A DNA stretch of 48,500 bases, taken from positions 1 through 48,500 of IMG/VR virus record IMGVR_UViG_3300008050_000073. One strand, given 5' to 3'. The notes beneath the pieces are model-generated. The model was not told the DNA's origin. It worked only from the letters and a program-made list of their open reading frames with translations, and did not search any database. This DNA comes from a virus. This document shows, one piece after another, positions 32,801-41,500 of the stretch. Both the position numbers and the translations under genes were made by a program. Position 1 is the first letter of the stretch, and each line of letters begins with the position of its first letter.

Positions 32801-35529
32801 TCTTGTGCTGTAGGTTCGCCGTTATCATTAATTGTTGAATGTACACTATAGGCGGGGGTGGCGGGGATTGTATAATGAGCTACATTAGTAACGGTATTCT
32901 TAAATGAATATCCTTCCTCTATATGGTCTTCAAAAGCTTTTTTAAAATAAGAACCGATCTGAACAGTTCTTGCCATTGGGTAAAAACCTTCGTATGGCAA
33001 CAATTTTTTGATGCCATCACACTCAAAAGAGATTTCTTTAGGTACCGTATTTTGTCTAAATCCCTTTTCATGCATTAAATAAGTAAAGTTTCTGAGATCA
33101 TCTGTATGCACAAATTTCTGATTAAAAATTACACTTCCACTAACATTTCTATAATGTTTAGAAGTATTCGTATTATCGCTAAGTCTTTCTACACCATAAA
33201 TATCATCGTATTCATAACGATTTGTTGTATGGTCGGCCTGTTCTAAATCGTCTACGGGTGAACTAGAAGTTATCTCGGCGCCGTGTAGTGTTAAAAAGCT
33301 TAACTTATGCGAAATATATCCGGCCTTTGGATCGGATGTGCTGGTTGGAACACCAAAATTTCTTTTAATTTTTATAGCTTTCGCGCCTAAAGATTGAACA
33401 TAAGATTCGTGCTCAACAAATATTCTAGTATCTTTTGCTTCTTCATAAGTTTTTATAAAGTTGTCGTAATGATCATAATGCTCAGATATCCTGAATTCGG
33501 GTAAAATCGTGTAATCGCGGGCAATATATTTAATATCATTACCAATGAAATCATTGTAAGTATCGTACATTGGATTTCGACCAATAACCAAATTAGTTAC
33601 CCACCATGGCGATTGATATGGATATGTATGACGTAAATATTGCATTGAAGCTGTTGCAGCAGTATAACCTATTGGGCCATCGCCGGTAAAGCTATCATAA
33701 GCGGCCGGCGTTGCCGCCTCGAATAGATGGCGAGACGGCACGTGTCTATAAAAGAATATTGTTGGTTTGGTGCTGTATGCTAATTCTCCAGCAGATCTGG
33801 TTACCCACGTGGGTGGAATATGGAAGGTCTGGCCGGATAAAGCGTACGAGAACCCGTTGATTATGGTCCCTATATCACTGAAACTTGAACTCTTATAAGA
33901 AGCGTTTGAAGGAAGGGACGCGCAAACCATTTGTTCTTGTAAGGCGCCTGTAATACAAGAATTCCTCCATTGTGCATGTGGTGTAAGACCAATTTGTGTG
34001 CCGTCGTTGCCCGGGGTAAAGTAATCATATTTAGTAATCGCCGCGGCGGGGTCGACGGGCGGGTCCGAGCTGCCCTTGACGTGTGGAATAATAATTCCCG
34101 AGGGAGCCATGCCATATGGGATAGCATCCAATGGCCACATACTATTAAGATTAATCTGATATGGTTGATATGAATCTAATTGAATATAGCCTTTAAGTTC
34201 TTCGATCGAAGTGCTTCGGGCCGTGGTCGCCTCGTCGGGGGAAATTTCCGATGGGTCGCCAGGGAATAGATCGTCGTGGATCACGTCGACGACCATCGAA
34301 GAAGATTGATTTGTTATAATGCCATTGGGAAGATACTTTAAATACGATCCAAACCAGGTGTCGAGTGGACCGGTGCCCATTTGGCCGATGATGGCGTCGA
34401 AATCATATGCATGTTGTACCCAATGGCCGTAGATGCCCGTAAGAGTGTCCAGTTGAGGAGTGTAGATCATACTTTGTGTAATATCTTGTGTGTTTAAAGC
34501 TTGTTCTATCGTTCGAAATCGTGAGGAAGAAGCGGTTGAATATTGGATATCTCGCCAGTAACTTCTTGTTGAACCATGATTCCGGTCATATCCGTCAGTG
34601 CCATAACCAGCAACTTCTTCATAATTTGGTTTTTCTAATTTAAATTTACGATAAGCATTAATACCACGTGGATAAATCGTTTCATGGAATACATAATCAA
34701 CTGCACTAGGCTTATAATCCCCGGGATTTCTAGCAGCATAGAATAGAGAATATACTTCTTGTTTATTTCTAGTATGGCGAGATCTCGCTCTGGGATCTGC
34801 ATTGGAAAGTTTTAAAGTATCATTTAACTTATCATTAGAAAAATAAGTCATTTGATTAAACATACTTTGTCTTGCACGAACATATATACGTTGTCCACCA
34901 ATAATATCAGTTGGAACATCATAGATAAAAGGCTTGTATTTTGATATAACTGATGGCTCATAAAATTGTTTTAAATTTTGGATGGACACACTGCCAGACC
35001 AGGCTGTGGTGTGATAACCTGGTGGTCCTTCGGGACCATAATTGTCCATATTGATCGATTTAACAATGTGTTTGGGATTCCTCGTGTCAATCGACATCGT
35101 ATTGTGCAATCTTTGATCTTTTGCAACAGGGTGTTGCCAGCCTCGATATTGTTTCCATGTTGGCCAACTATAGGGGCCGTTACGATGATGTATAAGACCA
35201 TTTAGAATATACGCGTAATCAGCATTATCAATTATCGCAACGGCATCTCGTATTGGCGATTCCTGGAGGCCTCCCAAATAGTCATTTTTCCACGAAAATC
35301 CGGACACTCCATCCTGGGATGGGTCATTAGTGGTGTTTGGATATCCTAAATAATTCTCGCTGGATGTGACTGGCTCATAAATATTTGTATTCAAGCCAAC
35401 AAAATCGTTAAAAACAATATGTTGCTCGCCGGCTCCGAGAGCCGAATAAAACCTAATGCTAGTTCCAGTGCTATTGTGTGTTCCAACTTCACTTGCGCTC
35501 AAAAAATTTAATGATCCAGTCGTTGCCAT
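29899..35529 (-). CDS. Giant hypothetical virion protein (1876 aa)
   Basis: An 1876-aa protein (roughly 210 kDa). It is rich in Tyr, Pro, Ser, His and Asn, with beta-strand pattern and little charge. A segment near residues 915-940 (LLEPFFAPGLLYNSIKSG) recalls a conserved block I associate with large aquatic-phage structural proteins. No enzyme motif was found by eye. The ATG at 35529 is preceded by AGGAAAGAGG. Position after gp25, gp6 and the 2709-aa protein places it in the baseplate or tail-fibre assembly. I do not recognise a named family. Confidence 0.6.
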   Translation of the reverse strand: MATTGSLNFLSASEVGTHNSTGTSIRFYSALGAGEQHIVFNDFVGLNTNIYEPVTSSENYLGYPNTTNDPSQDGVSGFSWKNDYLGGLQESPIRDAVAIIDNADYAYILNGLIHHRNGPYSWPTWKQYRGWQHPVAKDQRLHNTMSIDTRNPKHIVKSINMDNYGPEGPPGYHTTAWSGSVSIQNLKQFYEPSVISKYKPFIYDVPTDIIGGQRIYVRARQSMFNQMTYFSNDKLNDTLKLSNADPRARSRHTRNKQEVYSLFYAARNPGDYKPSAVDYVFHETIYPRGINAYRKFKLEKPNYEEVAGYGTDGYDRNHGSTRSYWRDIQYSTASSSRFRTIEQALNTQDITQSMIYTPQLDTLTGIYGHWVQHAYDFDAIIGQMGTGPLDTWFGSYLKYLPNGIITNQSSSMVVDVIHDDLFPGDPSEISPDEATTARSTSIEELKGYIQLDSYQPYQINLNSMWPLDAIPYGMAPSGIIIPHVKGSSDPPVDPAAAITKYDYFTPGNDGTQIGLTPHAQWRNSCITGALQEQMVCASLPSNASYKSSSFSDIGTIINGFSYALSGQTFHIPPTWVTRSAGELAYSTKPTIFFYRHVPSRHLFEAATPAAYDSFTGDGPIGYTAATASMQYLRHTYPYQSPWWVTNLVIGRNPMYDTYNDFIGNDIKYIARDYTILPEFRISEHYDHYDNFIKTYEEAKDTRIFVEHESYVQSLGAKAIKIKRNFGVPTSTSDPKAGYISHKLSFLTLHGAEITSSSPVDDLEQADHTTNRYEYDDIYGVERLSDNTNTSKHYRNVSGSVIFNQKFVHTDDLRNFTYLMHEKGFRQNTVPKEISFECDGIKKLLPYEGFYPMARTVQIGSYFKKAFEDHIEEGYSFKNTVTNVAHYTIPATPAYSVHSTINDNGEPTAQESGSKGQAMMQALLEPFFAPGLLYNSIKSGIAVDYPVYLKSPPEYYNSCMSASHAIALNENMLTHFVEFGTPDVYGEFGAGIDLTLSTGSFGHGGYHMMGVANAMPAYLKNRPDYRMPFEALYDLSKLAKLHFTDNERNPYANYLVSDFLWGSGSVMAAGGSSDWLGTAANYNISASAHGSASLDYQPNVRLKNDPTTIDNSILRLYESAINNYLSETMEFFLAPQDEALNIKFPIIMSKPQRFLNVAPKGKKFQMDLRLEMGVDQVMCEGPRKSNFIYSGSIPFGEGPLSSSLRGYLYGPPIEVIPELPSNLSALAGALVGRKDGLGYHMPTDFHSAYAANLSDPAYQAWTPPYFYGSSRIILSVNGGRSALPIAEAFEEIVTSSFYRAQYDITGGLTPKLPSIASTALASFTRMKIDASIDIFNELINVSQPPAPQEDVLAGFLGGFGAGSQQDPIKIWYAMPKWVCPVLDFSSSYTAHYETIGYTDENVRKLGLNLVSNPYHSEKTGRSMWGGYGTDPYDPIIKLATWAERPGYKAEKGIYFSIADSFPNLEEEPVSSPTDLIPGDFSEPGSIFLKKSQMTTSGSMTGSLSYRLGIENVPKKFEIGKMANQKDIHEAIAIIPYFEEPVSLNFIYTTSADPAPLDGDMRMLEDVFTTRQIIPGKHFLGIHSLTFENILSAILTEKYYKRDSLNYEQLTKHWLTHKEDNQSTLQNAMNCDVGKMITSLIGHTDIPGSRGFQLPPEFDFIHNKDIKPFQMIVVPFSHQLNKQDLINIYQGIMPDISLRAEKIFRNLTVHPGPDYAVDDPNLIPSYARPITSIIGATPPIQTLATFNLANFLSPLPLVSELRSIIEKDLSIPAKGPVSATSPTGFTTTKEYYEKMKFMVFKIKQRAVSNYKRYKDRSVVTMAENRAQNPSARAAGFRIDNLSPSSDIFANEVYGINWPYDNFSLIEAAKMDIKIKVVK

Positions 35530-35566
35530 TTTTTACCTCTTTCCTGTCATATAATTAGATTATACC

Positions 35567-38500
35567 CTAAATTATTGATCCTGTTATCCATGCATATTGT
35601 TTATCTGTTCTTGGTATCATATGTGAGATAAAAGCGTTATCATACATTTGCGTTGTCCCCAGGCAGAGTCCGGATGCAGAGTCGGGACCAGATATTACTT
35701 GGGGGTATGAGCCTCCTGGTCCTACATTTGTGCTATTCGAGCTTTTTCGGTCAACAGAGGTTATTATAAGGGCGCCGTTGGCTGTTAATATATCACCGAT
35801 ATCTCCCATCTTCCACCAAGATACTAAGTTACTATACTGAGAATGTTCTTCAAGATCTCCAGGGCCGGGTTGATGGTCCGAGACAATCCCGACACATGAA
35901 TGCCCATTGTATAATTCTAAAACTTCTGCTGCTGTTAGCTCGGTTTTCCACAAACTTACCTCGTCTATAGCGCCGTCAGCAAACTTATCAGTAGAGTCGT
36001 CCTCCTTGCCAATGTTAACAGGTGCAGAGGTATTGTGCATAGTAGCGTAATCATTTGCGCCTGTTGACTCGGCATGAATAGATGAAACTTGCTGGCCATT
36101 TATATATAATTTAATAGTTTTAGCGCCGACAGCTGCGTTGGCTGTAGCGGCTACGTGGGCCCACGCTCCCTCGATCGTAGCGATGGCGGCGGTGGTGGAG
36201 AATTCTTGTTCGTATTTAGAACTAGTTTGATCATAAACTGTCAATGACAATTTATCAGCGTCAGTGACTTCAAATCTATATTCGTAAGCTGCAGCGCTGT
36301 GGTCAGCTTTTTCAAAAATAGGAAAGTTAGTTGCATCAGTCATTTTAACCCAAGCGCTAATAGAAAATGGAAGATCTGCAGCCACAATGTCGTCAGTGCC
36401 GCCAGTAAAGTTCGGCAACGTAACGGTTCCCTTCGGCACGAAATTCAAACCCACGACATCATGGTCCTGCTTTGATGTCATTACTACATTACCAGCATCG
36501 CCATTTGTACCCTGTGTAAGAAGAAGCGTTTGATCTAGCAAGCTTCCAACAAAAGGAGGACTTCCAGATGTAATATCAATATGGTTATTGGAACTAGCAC
36601 CGTTAATAGCTGCTTCAATCATCTCTGCAAGGTCGAAGGGATCGATGATTACTGCTTCGCTAGCAGCTATAATATAGTTGATAGGGGTAACAGTGTCATC
36701 ATAAGTAGATATGCCCAAGGAGGTATCAAACGTAAATTTTACTTGTTGGCCTGCGACATCCTGTAAAATGAAGTATTCATCATCTAATCCTACCGGTTGA
36801 TTAACTTCATCGACGCCGTTGAAAAAGTTATTTGTAGAAAAACTCAACGTGGCTGTGGTGCCGTAAAAGACCTCGATGAGCCAAGGGGCTGTGTAGGTTG
36901 TCTCGACGGCTGTATTCCCTTGCGGGCCCTCGTGGTCTTGTGTGAGAATAAGCGCCCAGCTTCCGGGTGGGGCGGTGGGATCGCCAGAGAGACCAGCCAC
37001 AGCAGTAGTGGACAGAAGCTGGGGGGTACTCTGCATATAATTAATAGCTTCTTCTATTGCGACTGCTAACTCCTGTGGAGTAGTGATATCGAGAGCTGGT
37101 ATAACTACAAATCCCTGACCGGTGATGGCGTTGTGGGTGTAGGTGATGAGGGCCGCGGTGATATCAAAAGAAAATTTAAATGTGCTAGGTGAAACTGGTG
37201 CACCGTCAGTTAAAGTGAAGGTTTCGAATTGTAATCCTAGCGGCTGTATGATTGCGTCCTCTCCACCTGTGAAGTTTATAGAACCAAGTAAAGTAAGGGT
37301 GTCAGCATCCTCAACAGCATCGAGTGCGCTGAGAGCTGCAATAGGATTTCCATTTCCAATAACACCTAGCTGACCTTGCGTAAGAACAATTGTTTGTTCT
37401 AAACCTGGGTCGCCGGATCCGGGATGTGGATTTTGAACCAATATGTCAATATGATGCTGAGTTTGCGCAAATTCTATCGCGCCAACAATTGCAGAAGCTA
37501 ACAAATATGGATTATTCTGATCTCTAATACCCACACTTATATTTACAGGAGTAACTGCAGTATCCTCAGTTATAACATCATCAGTATTGTCAAACGTGAA
37601 TTTTACTTGGCGGTCGGCGTGGTCCTGTAGAGTGAACCATTCAGTATCCAGGCGGGCTAGCCAGCCAGTGGCGCCCGTGAAATATGCCTGTGGATAAGCC
37701 GGAATTTTGAAAGTGTCTGTCGTTGTAGCTGCCGCGCCGGGGATATTGGCCGGCCAATCGCCGGCGACCTCAAGAATCGCCTGGGCAGAGACCCCTGTTA
37801 TGTCAGCAGGCCAGTTGCCAGCGATAGCAAGAGTTGACGTAGCAGGTGTGCCAGCGGCAGCTGCGACGGCAAAAGAAAGTGAATCAGAATCGTTAACTTG
37901 AAGGTAACTATCCGTTCCGTTGAAGGAAGCAGCTTTATTTTCAGATAAGGGTACTGAAATAGGTACTTCAGAAGGTCTTTCGAGATTGTTCCTGTGATAT
38001 TTATGTTTTGACGCGTCGCCTTCAACTTGGTAATTAGATGAGTTTATTGCGCCGGACACTTCTGATCCGTATACTCTTGCAAAAACAGTACTTGGGCCAT
38101 GGGTACTTACACCAAACTGGCCCATGTGTGCTTGAAGTTGGGTACTGAGAACTTTTCTACCCCAATTATTTCTCCACGGCATTGCATTGTAAACAGAATA
38201 AGTTTCGTGGGCTGGATCTCGAAAGCCACGTGACATAACTTCAAAACCACCTGGAGAACTGAATTTGTTTTTAAATCTCGTTCTATTTTTTACAGATCCA
38301 GATATATAATCTTTATTAAGACAGTTGTAATCAATACGTTTCAATTCAGTTCTAACTGTACCGGGAGGTATAGACAAAACTTCTTCAATACTACCAGTAC
38401 CAATTCCTAATATCTCTGCTGTGATACTAGTAATCTCGTCAACGTGTTTAACGAACCAGGGGTCATTTGCTTCTGGGCTTACCGTGCTAATATATTCATA

Positions 38501-41500
38501 TCTATCAAGATAATTACCTGCTTTCGTTGGTGAAGAGGCTGTCATTTGAATATTGCGTATGTTTAGTGGACGTTTTGCATATTCTTCACGAGTATATATA
38601 GCTCTTGGTCTGTGATGATTATCATGCATCGCATCTATTAATCTAACACTATTTTGTTGTACACCGGAGGGAATTAGTACAATCACTCGATCAATTGCGC
38701 AATCCCCAAGATGAGTTATTCCGGCAGTATAAAGAAATCTTAAATAAAATCTTGTACCTAAAACTTCTTTACCCAAAGAAGTTGCAAGATCACTAGTATT
38801 CGCCCACCTCCAATCATCCACACCAGAAGTCTGCTGCTGACCTATAATACTGGTACTAGTAAATGGACTGGCACCTAGCCAATCCCATACTAGCGGTATA
38901 TCGGTAACTCCTGTTTGAAAAGTAGAATCTTGTGAATGTTGAACTTTTAAGTAGCCCATATGAATACCATACATGTGGTACTTAAAACGAAAAGTAATAT
39001 CGCCAGAATCAAGTTGGAGAAGATCAATTAGTGGAGTAACTAATCCAAAAGTCTGTCCTACAGAAGCCCAAGTTACGTTACAGAAAGCATAGCCAGTACC
39101 AGCTTGATCAAGTACATCTGGGCCTGTCCCAACAGATGGAGTGGAAGTATTAGTGAGAGACCAACCATACTCAGAACCTACTCCAGTACCTGTTTGCCAA
39201 TTGTCTTCCATACTAGGATCATCAGGTATGCCAGACGGACTAAGAATGGTGAAATCGTTGGTAAGAGCAACGTCGACCTGTTCAAATTGCTCATATAAAG
39301 CGTAACTAGTACTTGATAAATTACCAAAGAACTCCAACTCCCAGCCCTCAGGCCTCGTTAACTCATGGTCTAATTTGTTATTATTAGCAGAATTAACAAT
39401 AGGGTCATATCGATTTATATCAGCATGCCGATATTGCATACCACCAACATATTTTTCAGTAAATGGACCCTGCATGGGGACTTCTGGTTTAACGCCATAT
39501 TCATCATGATGAACATTTGTAAAATCAACTGGTATGATGTCTTTATGGCCTGACATGTATCCAGTATCTATAGAAGAAGAATACATGTTAAAAGGCAGTA
39601 GTAGCGTGCTCTTCGCATCAGAATATTTTATATCGTTAAGACCTGTGCCTTCTGCGTTTGAATTAACAGTTTCCTCTGCTGTCATTGTAAAAGCTTTTAC
39701 TGTATACTGCTTTTTATTTGATTCATCAGGAATTTCCTTATCGATAATATCAATTTCTTTAATTTCATGATCTCGATCGATCCAAATGTAGTCATTGTCA
39801 CTTGCCCACTTAATAACGCCTTTGTAATAATCATGTATATTATTATTTTTTGGATTTGATCCTCCCTTAAGTTCAAGTGAGATCTTCTTATCTAGATGAA
39901 CAGGAACAGAAAGACGACGTGGTTTATATTGAGAACCCTCGTATTGAGCTTTACCAATTGTTTTTAGTGTCGGGCCTTTAGCATCTAATTCAGTAATAAT
40001 TCTTTTTAATAAGATATCTTTATTATCGTTTACATTATCGACACTAGAAGATATTTCTAAAACACTTCTTTCTGCTCTCTCTTTCCACCAAAGATGATTT
40101 CTGTTCTGTGCTAGCGGAGATTCAGGTAAGGGGGCATGCCCAAATTTCCAATTATATAAAATCTCGTTAATCCCCACCAAAGAAGAAATTGGAAATTTAA
40201 CTTCCGTATCTAGAGTTGGAAATTTAGTCATATATTTATTTCTTTCTAGTATATGACTTTCAACCATGTTTCTGAGAAGTTCTACAGAATTAGAAGAAGC
40301 AGGCATTAATTGTGCTATCATTAAAGTAACAGCTTCATCAACCCATTTATAATATTCAATGAATTTATCCAAATCTGGTGTATTTTCTACTTTTTCAAAG
40401 AATAAATCAGATAATTTCTCCATGCGCTTATAATCTGATCGATAGCGGTTGACAGGATCTCCAATAAGATTGTTAAAATCGACAATTGTTGCAAAAAACC
40501 TTATCATTTCTTCAGAAATGATTTGATACATACTCTTTTCAATAGAAATAAGGTGCTGAACATAAGTTGTATCTCGTGTAAAGACTACTTCATCTTGTTG
40601 TGATAGAATTTTAATAAAATCATCACTATTAACCGTCTCCGGAAGCTTTTGTTTGGCAGCTTGTACAAATTCGACGTCTATAGCTTGATCTGCATAATTG
40701 GGATCCCTAAGAAAGAAGTCGGCGCGGCCAGAATAGTTGTGTTTTGCCACATCACTAACCCAACCATATCTTGATATACTCTTATCATAAGCTGAGCCTG
40801 AAGCGAAATCTTCAATTAAAAATTGTCCACTGGCATTTGAACCAGTTACATTGTCCAAAGTCCAGTTTAAAGCTAAAGTCTCTATTTGTGGAATAAAATC
40901 ATCAAATAATTCTACGTGGCTGGCAGCAAAATTACTATTTTTATAAGGATGTAATGTACCATATATATTAGCATCTCTTGCATGAGCACGAATTGTTTCA
41001 TTAGGCAAATAATCAAACCAAAATCTAACAGAGGATACTTTTACGTCTGAATATCTTGATATACTTCCTGTAAAGTTTTCTCTTTTAGAGCCTGCGTAAA
41101 GTCTCTTTGGGAACCCAAAAAATTTTCCTGCGTCTGTTTCACTCATAGTCCCGGTTATAACAAATTCATTCTGTAAAATATTAGATAAATAATTAACCCC
41201 ATAAAATTCATATGTATAAGCTATGTTTTCTTCTTCTAAGCTTTCGTCCACGAAACTTGCAATAGGGTATTTCGTTGGTCTAAGTCTAAATGCCAAATTC
41301 CATTTTTGGTTATCATATACTTCCATATAGGAATCTGATTTCAATGTAGCTATTATTGGTGAAACACCATCAGCCACTAAAGCGAAGCTAACGTTTCTCC
41401 TATCATTGTTTCCTTTAATCGCAACAATATTAAAATTAGTTGTATTATCTGTGTGATACGTTAAATCTGTATTTGAGTCGTATACGGCATCCATCCCCAC

